Assembly: GCF_003854895.1 (NCBI RefSeq)
Contig: NZ_CP033966.1
Coordinates: 2,604,001 to 2,668,000, forward strand
DNA length: 64,000 bases
Direction of reading: 5' to 3'
Source: Pigmentiphaga sp. H8
GTDB taxonomy: Bacteria; Pseudomonadota; Gammaproteobacteria; Burkholderiales; Burkholderiaceae_B
Part shown: positions 7,601 to 17,300 of the stretch, piece after piece
Layout: each line of letters opens with the position of its first letter
Numbering within the stretch: the stretch's first letter is position 1
Translations under genes and position numbers: made by a program
The notes under the pieces: generated by a model
What the model was told of the DNA's origin: nothing
The model's database searches: none
Seen by the model: only the letters and a program-made list of their open reading frames with translations

Positions 7601-8764
7601 ATGGCAACACAACGACTCGGCCTGATCATGCACGGGGTGACCGGCCGCATGGGCATGAACCAGCACCTGATCCGGTCCATCGTGGCCATACGCAAACAGG
7701 GCGGCGTCACGCTGTCCAACGGCGACAAGGTCATGCCCGACCCCATCCTGGTCGGCCGCAATGCCGAGAAAATGGAAGCCCTGGCCAAGGCCCACGACAT
7801 CCCGCGCTGGGGCACGGACCTGGACCAGGCCCTGGCCAACCCGGACGATTCCGTGTTCTTCGACGCCGGCACGACGCAGATGCGCCCCACGCTGCTGGCC
7901 AAGGCCATCCGCGCCGGTAAGCACGTGTATTGCGAGAAGCCCATCGCCACCAACCTGAACGAGGCGGTGGAGATCTGCCGGCTGGCCGAAGGCTCGGGCC
8001 TCAAGCACGGCGCGGTGCAGGACAAGCTGTTCCTGCCGGGCCTGCGCAAGCTGGACATGCTGAACAAGGCGGGCTTTTTCGGCAAGATCCTGTCGGTGCG
8101 CATCGAGTTCGGCTACTGGGTGTTCGAGGGCGACCTGCAACCCATCCAGCGGCCGTCCTGGAACTACCGTACCAAGGACGGCGGCGGCATCATCCTCGAC
8201 ATGGTTTGCCACTGGCGCTACGTGCTGGACAACCTGTTCGGCGAAGTGCAGGCCGTGTCCTGCCTGGGCAAGACGCACATCCCCACGCGCTGGGACGAAG
8301 CCGGCAAGCCCTACCAGGCCACCGCCGACGACGCCTGCTACGCCACCTTCGAACTGGCGGACGGCGTGGTCGCGCAGGTGAACAGCTCGTGGACGACCCG
8401 CGTGCGGCGCGACGACCTGGTCACCTTCCACGTGGACGGCACGCACGGCTCGGCCGTGGCGGGGCTGACCGACTGCCGCACGCAGTCGCGCGTCAACACG
8501 CCCAAGCCGATCTGGAACCCGGACGTGAAACAGACCATGCCGTTCTTCGAACAATGGCAGGAAGTGCCCGACACCCAGGCCTACGACAACGGCTTCAAGA
8601 TCCAGTGGGAGCACTTCATCCGCCACGTGGTGGAAGACGCGCCGTACCGCTGGACGCTGCCCGAGGGCGCCAAGGGCGTGCAACTGGTCGAGGCCGCGCT
8701 GCAAAGCTGGAAGGAACGGCGCTGGGTGGACGTGCCCCGGCTGGACGTCGGAGCCCAGCGATGA
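7601..8764 (+). CDS. Gfo/Idh/MocA-family oxidoreductase
   Basis: A 387-residue NAD(P)-dependent dehydrogenase of the sugar/inositol type. The N-terminal Rossmann region contains GLIMHGVTGRMGMNQHLIRS, and the signature GKHVYCEKPIATN has the conserved Glu-Lys-Pro active-site motif (EKP). The C-terminal alpha/beta domain follows (GGIILDMVCHWRYVLDNL, with a His likely catalytic). Members oxidise a ring hydroxyl of sugars, glycosides or cyclitols. First gene of a three-gene unit: its TGA overlaps the next gene's ATG (ATGA at 8761), so translation is coupled. The ATG at 7601 is preferred to the TTG/GTG-type extension at 7565. Confidence 0.9.
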   Translation: MATQRLGLIMHGVTGRMGMNQHLIRSIVAIRKQGGVTLSNGDKVMPDPILVGRNAEKMEALAKAHDIPRWGTDLDQALANPDDSVFFDAGTTQMRPTLLAKAIRAGKHVYCEKPIATNLNEAVEICRLAEGSGLKHGAVQDKLFLPGLRKLDMLNKAGFFGKILSVRIEFGYWVFEGDLQPIQRPSWNYRTKDGGGIILDMVCHWRYVLDNLFGEVQAVSCLGKTHIPTRWDEAGKPYQATADDACYATFELADGVVAQVNSSWTTRVRRDDLVTFHVDGTHGSAVAGLTDCRTQSRVNTPKPIWNPDVKQTMPFFEQWQEVPDTQAYDNGFKIQWEHFIRHVVEDAPYRWTLPEGAKGVQLVEAALQSWKERRWVDVPRLDVGAQR

Positions 8765-9951
8765 GCCTGTCCATCAACCTGCCGACGGCCGGCGGCCTGC
8801 GGCGGTACGCGCTGCGCGACCGCGCGCCGTTCCAGGCGCCGCCCGCCGGCGCGCAGTTCGATCGCATCGCCTATTCGGCGGCGCACGTGGTGGCCGATCC
8901 GCTGGCGGCCATCGACCCGTGGCTGCAATGCGCCGTGGACTGGGACGCCACCATTGCCTACCGCCAGCGCCTGTGGGCGCTGGGCCTGGGCGTGGCCGAA
9001 GCCATGGACACCGCGCAGCGCGGCATGGGGCTGGACTGGCCGACGTCTCTTGAGTTGATCCGCCGATCGCTGGACGCCGCCCGCGACGTGCCGGGCACGC
9101 GCGTGGCCTCGGGTTGCGGCACCGACCACCTGGCACCCGAGGACGCCCGAAGCATCGACGACGTGATCCGCGCCTACGAAGAACAGATGGCCGCCATCGA
9201 AGGCCTGGGCGGCCGGCTGATCGTCATGGCCAGCCGCGCGCTGGCTCGCGTGGCGCGCGGCCCCGCCGACTACGAACGCGTCTACGAGCGCATCCTGAGC
9301 CAGGCCCGCGAACCCGTCATCCTGCACTGGCTGGGCGACATGTTCGACCCCGCGCTGAAGGGCTACTGGGGCAGCGGCGACGTGGATGCCGCCATGCGGA
9401 CGGCGCTGGACGTGATCGCCGCGCACCCCGACAAGGTCGACGGCATCAAGATCTCGCTGCTGGACAAGGACAAGGAAATCGCCATGCGCCGCCGCCTGCC
9501 GGCCGGCGTGCGCATGTACACCGGCGACGACTTCAACTATGCCGAACTGATCGCCGGCGACGGCCAGGGCGAACTGCCCAACCACCGCCAGAGCGACGCG
9601 CTGCTGGGCATCTTCGACGCCATCGCGCCGGCCGCCAGCGCGGCGCTTGCGGAACTGGCGGCGGGTAACGCGGACGCCTTCAACCGGATCCTGGCGCCTA
9701 CCGTGCCGCTGTCGCGCCACATCTTCAGCGCGCCCACGCGCTTCTACAAGACCGGCGTCGTGTTCATGGCCTGGCTCAACGGCCACCAGGACCACTTCGC
9801 GATGGTGGGCGGGCAGCAGAGCACGCGGTCGCTGCAGCACTTTGCTGAGTTGTTCAGGTTGGCGGACGCGGCGGGGTTGTTGGAGCAGCCCGAGCTGGCG
9901 GTGGGCAGGATGAAGACGTTGCTGGCTATGCACGGCGTGGATGGAGACTAA
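8761..9951 (+). CDS. DUF993 family protein (dihydrodipicolinate-synthase-like)
   Basis: A 396-residue protein of the DUF993 family, which is distantly related to class I aldolase TIM barrels such as dihydrodipicolinate synthase. Supporting stretches are RIAYSAAHVVADPLA at the N-terminus, a central HPDKVDGIKISLLDKDKE segment with a Lys in the position of the Schiff-base lysine of DapA-type enzymes, and VRMYTGDDFNYAELI. It overlaps the oxidoreductase stop by 4 bp and is followed 5 bp later by an isomerase, so all three very likely act on one compound. A retro-aldol step on a keto-sugar is the simplest guess, but the reaction is not known to me. Confidence 0.8.
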   Translation: MSLSINLPTAGGLRRYALRDRAPFQAPPAGAQFDRIAYSAAHVVADPLAAIDPWLQCAVDWDATIAYRQRLWALGLGVAEAMDTAQRGMGLDWPTSLELIRRSLDAARDVPGTRVASGCGTDHLAPEDARSIDDVIRAYEEQMAAIEGLGGRLIVMASRALARVARGPADYERVYERILSQAREPVILHWLGDMFDPALKGYWGSGDVDAAMRTALDVIAAHPDKVDGIKISLLDKDKEIAMRRRLPAGVRMYTGDDFNYAELIAGDGQGELPNHRQSDALLGIFDAIAPAASAALAELAAGNADAFNRILAPTVPLSRHIFSAPTRFYKTGVVFMAWLNGHQDHFAMVGGQQSTRSLQHFAELFRLADAAGLLEQPELAVGRMKTLLAMHGVDGD

Positions 9952-9956
9952 GCCCC

Positions 9957-10832
9957 ATGCGAGATTTTTCCCAGGATCATGACTGGATGTCCATCAACAC
10001 GGCCACCGTGCGCAAATCGCGCGGCCAGGAAGTGCCGCTGCTGGACATCCTGGACGCCTGCGCGCGCCATGGTGTGCGCGCCATTTCCCCGTGGCGCGAC
10101 CAGGTCGCGGCCGAAGGCCTGAAAGAAGTGTCGCGCGCCGTGCGCAGCCACGGACTGGCCCTGTCCGGCTACTGCCGGGGCGGCATGTTCACGGCGTCGG
10201 ATGATGCAGGTTTGATGCGGGCGCGCGACGACAACCGCCGGGCCGTGGACGAGGCCTGCGAACTGAACGCCGCCTGCCTGGTGCTGGTAGTTGGCGGGTT
10301 GCCCGGGGGTTTGCAGGGCAAGGCTGAGTACCACGATATCACTCGCGCTCGGGCGCAGGTAACCGAAGGCATCGCGCAATTGCTGGAGTATGCGCGAGAG
10401 CGCAGGATGCCCATCGCCATCGAGCCGCTGCATCCCATGTATGCCGCCGATCGGGCGTGCATCAATACGCTGGAACAGGCGCTGGATGTGTGCGATCTGC
10501 TGGATCCGTCGCGTAGTGGGGAGATTGGCGTGGCGGTGGATCTTTATCACGTCTGGTGGGATCCGAAGTTGCAGGCGCAGATCGAGCGGGCAGGGCAGAA
10601 AAGGCTATTGGCTTTTCATGTTTGCGATTGGCTTACGCCTACCACTGATCTGCTGAACGATCGGGGCATGATGGGGGATGGCGTGATCGAGATTCCCAAG
10701 GCGCGGGGGTGGGTCGAGGCGCAGGGGTTCGCGGGGTTTAGTGAAGTGGAGATATTTTCGTATCGGTGGTGGGAGCTTGATACCGATACGATTTTGAGGA
10801 CCTGCATCGAGCGGCATCGGTCGGTGGTGTAG
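9957..10832 (+). CDS. Sugar phosphate isomerase/epimerase-type TIM-barrel protein
   Basis: A 291-residue member of the xylose-isomerase-like (AP endonuclease family 2) fold. Metal-site type motifs are seen: a Glu in IAIEPLHPMY, an Asp/His pair in IGVAVDLYHVWWDP, a His in LLAFHVCDW and a Glu near the end in FSEVEIFS. Such proteins isomerise or epimerise sugars, or hydrate/dehydrate inositol-type compounds. It is the last gene of the three-gene unit (5 bp after the DUF993 stop). Toward its 3' end the base composition falls and codon use becomes less biased than in the first half. Confidence 0.87.
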   Translation: MRDFSQDHDWMSINTATVRKSRGQEVPLLDILDACARHGVRAISPWRDQVAAEGLKEVSRAVRSHGLALSGYCRGGMFTASDDAGLMRARDDNRRAVDEACELNAACLVLVVGGLPGGLQGKAEYHDITRARAQVTEGIAQLLEYARERRMPIAIEPLHPMYAADRACINTLEQALDVCDLLDPSRSGEIGVAVDLYHVWWDPKLQAQIERAGQKRLLAFHVCDWLTPTTDLLNDRGMMGDGVIEIPKARGWVEAQGFAGFSEVEIFSYRWWELDTDTILRTCIERHRSVV

Positions 10833-10865
10833 GGGCGGGGGGAGGGCAGTAGCGGCGGCTCTGAT

Positions 10866-11549
10866 ATGCTTGAACGCGTCACGTGCTCAAGTTTTCGGAG
10901 TGCCGTGTTGTCCAAATCTCCTGCTGACAACGTCATTGCCCTGTACCGGGAACATGCTGCTGCGTTCGAGAAAAATAGAAACCATGAACTCATCGAACGT
11001 GCCTGGTTGAACCGGTTCTTGGAGCTGCTTCCCGGCTTTCAGCCGGATGTGCTGGATATCGGCTGCGGCAGCGGTGCGCCGATGGCGCGCTACCTTATTC
11101 AGAACGGATGCAGGGTAACCGGGGTGGATACGTCGCTGCCATTGCTCGCGCGTGCGCGTGAGTCGTTTCCAGAGCAACGCTGGATTGCGGCGGATATGCG
11201 GCAGATGCCGGTCACAGGGTCATTCCATGGTTTGCTGGCCTGGCATAGTTTTTTTCATCTATCCCCTGAAGATCAACGGCCCATGTTCGCTACCTTTCGG
11301 CGGCTGGCGGCGCCGGGTGCGGTTCTGATGTTTACCAGCGGGACTCGTTTGGGTGAGGCTATCGGCCAGTTCGAGGGCAAGCCTCTTTATCACGGCAGCT
11401 TGGATACGAGTGAGTATCAGGAATTGCTGCGTGCCAATGGCTTTGCGGTGGTTCGATATGTAGAGGAAGATGTGACGTGCGGGGGCGCGACGATATGGGT
11501 GGCGAAGCAGGGTGGAGGCGGTTGCTTTGGGGAGAAATCGGGTACTTGA
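10866..11549 (+). CDS. SAM-dependent class I methyltransferase
   Basis: A protein of up to 227 residues with a class I methyltransferase domain: motif I VLDIGCGSGAPMARYL around residues 62-77, an acidic residue ending the second strand (VTGVDTS), motif IV region FHGLLAWHSFFHL, and a typical C-terminal half. No clue to the substrate. The first 13-14 residues (before GTG 10905/TTG 10908) look non-conserved and the start may be internal; the ATG at 10866 is used by default. GC is lower than in the genes to the left, and it directly precedes the defence island, so it may belong to the acquired segment. Confidence 0.8.
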   Translation: MLERVTCSSFRSAVLSKSPADNVIALYREHAAAFEKNRNHELIERAWLNRFLELLPGFQPDVLDIGCGSGAPMARYLIQNGCRVTGVDTSLPLLARARESFPEQRWIAADMRQMPVTGSFHGLLAWHSFFHLSPEDQRPMFATFRRLAAPGAVLMFTSGTRLGEAIGQFEGKPLYHGSLDTSEYQELLRANGFAVVRYVEEDVTCGGATIWVAKQGGGGCFGEKSGT

Positions 11550-11693
11550 AAAGGACCGCTCTCGGCCATTAGTCGCTATTAAGGAGGTTCGCTTGAGCGG
11601 CCACTGTACATTGAAAGCCGAACGTCGTTGGATCTTCTGCTCCAGAGTGGCAGGGCCGTGGCAACTCTTCCGAGTTGCTAAAGGCACTCTCAG

Positions 11694-12488
11694 TTATGAC
11701 GGCTCCGAGGTTGAAAACACGAGACGCACTTGGCCTAGTTCGATGGCGCCTCGAACCACACGTTCAATCTCAATCGCTTGCTGGGCGCCTACGAGCACTC
11801 CGGTTTCAAGATTCCGACGCAAGGCGTTGCCCGTCAGGTTGGCCGAGCCAATTGTGGCGGTCACGCCATCGACCACAATGAGCTTGGAATGGAGCAGAAC
11901 CGGTGCGGTGACCGGCGCGGAGTACACAAAGAGGTGACCCGGTAGTCCACGTGCCTCACGCCGAAGCGATTCCAGCGAAGCTGACGCCCACGACCCAAGC
12001 GAGTTCGCATCCTGCGTCACGAAGATCACCAGCACCCCCCTGGCCAATGCCCCGAGCAACTCGTCCTGCAGCTGACCAACGCCCTGATTCTCTAGGTACG
12101 GCGCAAGGAGCATCAGCCGCTCTCGCGAGCTCCCTATGAGAGATCGAAGGCCTTGGGCGTATCCCATGGGGTTGATACCGTCGATCTGCAGTCCGTCGGG
12201 CAGGGTCCAAAGAAGAGACACACCAACCTCCGGCGTGGCCTCCCATACTGCGCACAGAAAGGCTGCCAACGGGCGCGCGAGCAACTGACCTTCTCCACTC
12301 AAGCAACGCCAATCCAATAGTGTTTGCCAAAGGGCGTGTTCACCGCCCGAACCGAGCAAGGAGTTGGCCCAGAGCAAGTCCTCGTGTGATCCGATGCGCT
12401 CACCGACCATCATCCACAACGCTTGACCTAGCCGTTGAACCCCGTCAGGGCGCTGGATGCGCTCTGATATCGCAGTCATGGTCATCAT
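11694..12488 (-). CDS. drmC: DISARM-type DrmC, phospholipase D-like protein
   Basis: A 264-residue protein with one phospholipase-D HKD motif: H200, K202 and D207 in HSKLIVVDG, followed by TIGSANLTGNALRRN. An upstream half (SSRERLMLLAPYLENQGV) matches the first strand of a PLDc_2 domain. The last gene of a five-gene minus-strand operon; its ATG overlaps the drmB stop by 4 bp (ATGA). In DISARM systems DrmC is a PLD-family accessory component whose exact catalytic role is unsettled. Assignment rests on the motif together with the DrmA-DrmB-DrmC order. Confidence 0.87.
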   Translation of the reverse strand: MMTMTAISERIQRPDGVQRLGQALWMMVGERIGSHEDLLWANSLLGSGGEHALWQTLLDWRCLSGEGQLLARPLAAFLCAVWEATPEVGVSLLWTLPDGLQIDGINPMGYAQGLRSLIGSSRERLMLLAPYLENQGVGQLQDELLGALARGVLVIFVTQDANSLGSWASASLESLRREARGLPGHLFVYSAPVTAPVLLHSKLIVVDGVTATIGSANLTGNALRRNLETGVLVGAQQAIEIERVVRGAIELGQVRLVFSTSEPS

Positions 12489-14377
12489 TCAACAGGCGCC
12501 GCTTTCCATGCGTCTTTCCAGTATCCATACTCAAGCTTCGCCCCCTCGAACACGCTGGACTGGGGCGTTGGGCCGCCATAGACAGTCGCGCGAGAGAGCT
12601 CGCGGTTGAAGCTGATACAACTGTGCTCGCGGTGCGTGCAGCCTGCGCAGCTCCCGCCATCGTCCTCGCAGATGGGGTCATAGACGCATTCGCGACCTGA
12701 CTGCACAGCGTCCCATAGCCATGTGTTCAGGCGTTGCTCAAACAACGTCGTCAAACCACCTATCTTGGTCTCTGCATGGCGGTTGGTGTACAGGATGAAC
12801 GAAAGCGATCCGGGGATGAGGTACTCGCCAACGCTAGACGGAGCGAACCCGCTCCACTCGATACGCCTCAGAAAGAGGTGGCTCATGGTGTGAATCAGTG
12901 TACGGACAGCCACCGCCGCCAACTGGTTGTAAACCGGCTCATGCGGGGCCTCGCGCAGACCAGGCACTTCTGCGTACAAGCGGGCCCACGCTTCTTCGCG
13001 TGACGCAGGCCCAGTGCCACTGATGATGCCGTTCTGAAGCAACCAATCGTAGACTTTCAAAGGGTTAAGCTCGAACCAGAGCGCTTCGGTCTCAGCAGCA
13101 ATGGCATACACGGGAATCCGACTCCGTTCATCGACTGGAAATGGGGTAATGACCGTTCGAGAAGGGTCCCGCGCTGTCCGGGTGTAGCCGTATGCACAGA
13201 GGGCAAGCGGGAAGTCGTTGACGACCCGAATGTTGCTGATGCCGAGCAGTTCGGATGCTTTGCGCTGGCCCTCCTCGATGTCCAGGGCGCCAGCCTCGTC
13301 ACCTGACCGCCGCAGCATACCAGCGACGTTCGCGATAGAACTGATGTCGGTTTTGTCCAATAGTGTCGTGTGCTCGACCAGCCATCGCCGTGGAACACCG
13401 GTCGGCGTCACTTTGCAAGCTTTGAGAAGCTCGTTGACTCGGTCGATTTCGGCTTGCCCTTTCGGTTGCTGCTTCTTGGCGTCATACTCAAGAACCATCG
13501 GATTACCCGGCTGGAGCTTGCGGAGTTGCTCGACAATAGACGCTGTCATGTCGGCATCCTCCGGATTGCCCAGGCTCGCTCGCTCGCGAACGGTATCGGA
13601 GACGCCATCATGCAACAGGCCCCATGTCCTGGCCAGCATCAGCTGCAAGGCATCAGGCGCGGCTCGCAACCGCCCCTGGTCGTCTTCAGGAAAATTGACG
13701 AAGGCCACGGTGTGGGGGATGTAGAGCGATGGGTCGCCCGTGGGTACAACGCGCAGGAATTTCTCAGCTCGTTGCCCCGGCGGCAACGATTGGTTGTAAG
13801 TGCATTTGCAGGGTGTCATGCGCAGTGCTTGAATGTCGGCTTTGCACTTCGCACAGTACCAGCGCGCCTGCTTGACTCGGCCAGGGTCATAAAACGCCAG
13901 ATCCGCACCGCTGCCGCAGGCGGGACACCGCTGTGGAGGAACGAAGAGTTCCTCGAGACGCCCGCAGTTGTGAGCCTGGACGTAGCGCATCTGATTCAGA
14001 TGTCCCCCACAACTACAGCGCCCCACGGCGGATGCGCCGCGCTTTATGAGGTCGGTAAACGTCCCAGTTCTTGCGCACAATCGGCAGCGAAAGACCTGAG
14101 GATATGGCGTGAATCGAACCTCCCGGGGAGATCCTACGGCGTAGTACGATCTGCGAGATGCATCTCTCATATCGGGATACTTCGTCGCGAAGTCGGCCGG
14201 CCACATCGCTAGAGCGTCAGCCATCGCATCGAAGAGCGCGTCGCGGTTCACTTCGACATCTCCGAGCGCAACCTGCGTCACCTTGCACAGACCGTAGTCG
14301 TCGTGTTCGAAGATTGCCTCGGGGAGGTGCCGGAACAGGACCTGAGTCTGACCTCGTGAGAAACCTTTGTTGACCAT
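12485..14377 (-). CDS. drmB: DISARM-type DrmB, DUF1998 protein
   Basis: A 630-residue protein with DUF1998 architecture. It carries several Cys clusters that look like zinc ribbons: CRLC at residues 98-101, CSCGG soon after, CPACGSG and CAKC near residues 150-175, and a C-terminal Cys cluster (CEDDGGSCAGCTHREHSC) typical of DUF1998 proteins. In DISARM, DrmB forms a complex with the DrmA helicase that recognises incoming phage DNA. Start 14377 lies 2 bp after the drmA stop, so the two are translationally linked. Confidence 0.9.
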   Translation of the reverse strand: MVNKGFSRGQTQVLFRHLPEAIFEHDDYGLCKVTQVALGDVEVNRDALFDAMADALAMWPADFATKYPDMRDASRRSYYAVGSPREVRFTPYPQVFRCRLCARTGTFTDLIKRGASAVGRCSCGGHLNQMRYVQAHNCGRLEELFVPPQRCPACGSGADLAFYDPGRVKQARWYCAKCKADIQALRMTPCKCTYNQSLPPGQRAEKFLRVVPTGDPSLYIPHTVAFVNFPEDDQGRLRAAPDALQLMLARTWGLLHDGVSDTVRERASLGNPEDADMTASIVEQLRKLQPGNPMVLEYDAKKQQPKGQAEIDRVNELLKACKVTPTGVPRRWLVEHTTLLDKTDISSIANVAGMLRRSGDEAGALDIEEGQRKASELLGISNIRVVNDFPLALCAYGYTRTARDPSRTVITPFPVDERSRIPVYAIAAETEALWFELNPLKVYDWLLQNGIISGTGPASREEAWARLYAEVPGLREAPHEPVYNQLAAVAVRTLIHTMSHLFLRRIEWSGFAPSSVGEYLIPGSLSFILYTNRHAETKIGGLTTLFEQRLNTWLWDAVQSGRECVYDPICEDDGGSCAGCTHREHSCISFNRELSRATVYGGPTPQSSVFEGAKLEYGYWKDAWKAAPVE

Positions 14378-14379
14378 GG

Positions 14380-17300
14380 TCAGTCCTTGGACTTTTGGAC
14401 GAAGGTAAGCAATCGAGAGTCACAGTGGTCGGGCCAGAACGGGACGCCAGCCTCCACGTCGCGCAAGCTAGTCATAGGCACAGGCCGCACAGCGTCCTTG
14501 ACCTTCTTCTCCGTGCTGTTGCGAATCGACATCGCCACCCGCCCGAACTGCTCGGTTATGACATCTGCCAGGGATTTCTCGAGGCGTTCGTCGTACACGC
14601 TGCTCCCAAGGGAATAGGCCTTCTTAAGCTCGTCCAGGAAGGCCGGACCTTGCCTGTCGAGCAGCTCTACAACGTCCGCACGGTTATTTAGCTTCGAACT
14701 GCCCGTTTGCGCTACGTGAGTGCCGTAAATAACCCCTAGCGCAACACCCGGCAATGTCCTCTCCGCGGCGTACTTAGCGAATCGGTTGACTGGCACCGGG
14801 GAGACCATACGGTCGAGGTGCTGGTGGTATTCAATGAAGCGCTGGTAGATGCTATTTGCCCGCAATGAGAAGCCGCTCAGAACGACTACTACGAGGCCGA
14901 CGTGACGTCGGCCACTTCGACTAGACGCTTGGATGTACTCGGCAGTTTCCTCAGGCACTCCATCCATCGTCATCAAATTGATGCGCTCGAGATCGACGCC
15001 GTGACTAATCATGCTCGTCGCAACCAGCGCGTCGAGAAAGCTCTCGTCTGACCATGCTGGTGGGCTCTCCACTCGATGGACGACGTCCGCGACCTCCGAG
15101 CTTGAGGAACGGCTGGAGTGATACTCGACGTTCAGGTCACGCCCTCCAGGCCGCACCTTGGACGCCACCGCGTCCAGCGCCTGTCGCACGCGCGAGCCCT
15201 TTGCGAGACTGCCCACGTAGTTCAGCGTTGTTGAGTAGTGGCGCAGCAGCGCTTCCACGTCGTCGTCCGTCTTGGCGTCCTTCAAAATGGCCAGAGCGAT
15301 GTGGGGCTTGGCGAAGAGTCGGCCGATTTCGGCGTGGAGGATTTCGGAACAGAAGGCCGACGCGTCTGCAGGTGAGAGTGACGGGCTTTTGAACGCGACG
15401 AAGATTCGAGCCGTCTTCGGCAGGCCCTCAGCGTCTTGATCTGGTACTGCGTAGAAGCTCTTCATCCGGTCGTATCCTCGCCCCGGAAAGCGCCTCGCGT
15501 CTTTCACGCCATACAGGTGCCGTACCTGGTTCTCAAAACCTTCGATGGTCGCTGTAGCCGCGATGACCTTCGACGGCAAACCGCCTACTGTCCTCTCGCA
15601 GTAGCGGATGAGTGTTTCGTAGTGCCCCGAGAACGCGCCAAGCTCTTCTTGCAGTAGATGCAGCTCATCTTGGATGTGGATTGAAGGCGCGGGATCGTAG
15701 GGCTTTACCGTCCGGCGCAGCTTCTTGTCCACTTTGCAGCCGAACGCCGAACAGTACTCGCCGAAGCCGTAGCCGTGCTCGGGGCACTTCCATTTTGCAC
15801 CGCCCCAGAGCAATCCAAACTTAGGCTGCTGGCCGACCGTGGCCATCTTGTCGATGGTTCCCACGATCAGCGCAGGCAGATGCCGATACACCTCATCATC
15901 CGATACATCCAGCGGAAGCTCGGTTTTGCACTCGGCGCAGACATGGCGAAAACGGATGCTCTGAATATCAGCGTGAGTCTTGACCGTTCCACGCCCGCCA
16001 CATGCGGGACAGTCGGGCACCGCGCGCATCCGCTCAAGGCTATCGTCGGTCGTGAGGTTGCTCAGGAACTCAACTGACAGACTGTTCGGTGTTGTTGTGC
16101 TACCGACGAAATAGCCAAGCCGCAGCGGTGCTGACTGGCTTGCCTCCTCACCGAGAATGCGCTTGCGCTCTTCCTCGGTCTCCCAAATCACGCGCATCGC
16201 GCGTTGCAACTGCTGAATGCTCAGCATGCGTAACGGAAAGCGCAACCAAGCAGTCATGCCAAAGCGCTTGTTCCGCAACCTGTCGTAGAGCATCGCACAG
16301 CAAGCGAGGCCAAGGTACGCCTCAGTCTTACCGCCCCCAGTGCGAAACCAGAGAACGTCACCCCAGTCTAGCGCGTCCTTCCACTCTCGTTTGGCACCCG
16401 CAGGGAACTCGCCCTGCACATGGTTCTCACGAACTGCCAACGCCGGCAGCTGAGTCACGATGTACACAAGCTGAAAAAGCCGCCACGAGTTATATCCGGT
16501 GGCGAGCTTGTCGAACACGCGATTAGCCGCCTGGAACGCCCGCAACAGACGCTCATCGCATCGCAAGGCAGCGACACCACACGCGAAGCGACGAATCTCG
16601 TCCTTGAAGCCCGAGTGGTCGCGCTGGCATTCGACCATCGCGGCTGGGTCCAGCTTCAGTTCGTTGCCGTCGAGAATGCGCTTCTGCCAATCCTTTTCGT
16701 ACTCGACCATGGCCTCGTAAATGACCTGAAGCGTCTCGAACGGGCTCCTCGCCAACGCGGCAAACTTGGCGGGCACTACGTCGCGAGTCATGATGCGCGG
16801 CTGCTCGAACACTGCCAAAGCCGCAGTTCGAATCAAACCCACCTCGTTGTCGGTGACTACGCTTGTGTTGTGTCCAACGGCCCACACACGTCGGTCGTAT
16901 TGGTAATCTTGCGGCACCGGCAGAATTTCGATTGGACAGAGTTGGCCGTTCACTTTGGCATCGATGCGCACGTCACTAATGACCTTGAAGGCGTCCTTCA
17001 GCCCCTTGCCCTTAGTCAACGGAGGTGTTTCAGGCGTATCATTTTTGAAGTAACAGCCGATTCGAACCTTGCCGTCAGGTCGTGGCACCGCTCGGACCTC
17101 AAGCGACGCGTTAAGATGCCACGTCTCCACCTCGGAGGCATTGAGTCTTGAAGCCAGGAAAGCCTGGAATGCTTCAGGCGTCTTGATGTCCAGCTCGGAG
17201 ACCTTCGGGCGGGTCCCGGGAAAAGCTCGCTCTGCATCAGAGCGAGCAAATGCACGTTCAAGCGTGTCGTCGAGTAGTCGTTGGACGGCGCCTTCATCAT

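Noticed and set aside
7421..8704. N-terminal extension of the aminoglycoside nucleotidyltransferase to about 700 residues
   Set aside because: It is antisense to the Gfo/Idh/MocA gene and has no family similarity; AadA starts at 7420.
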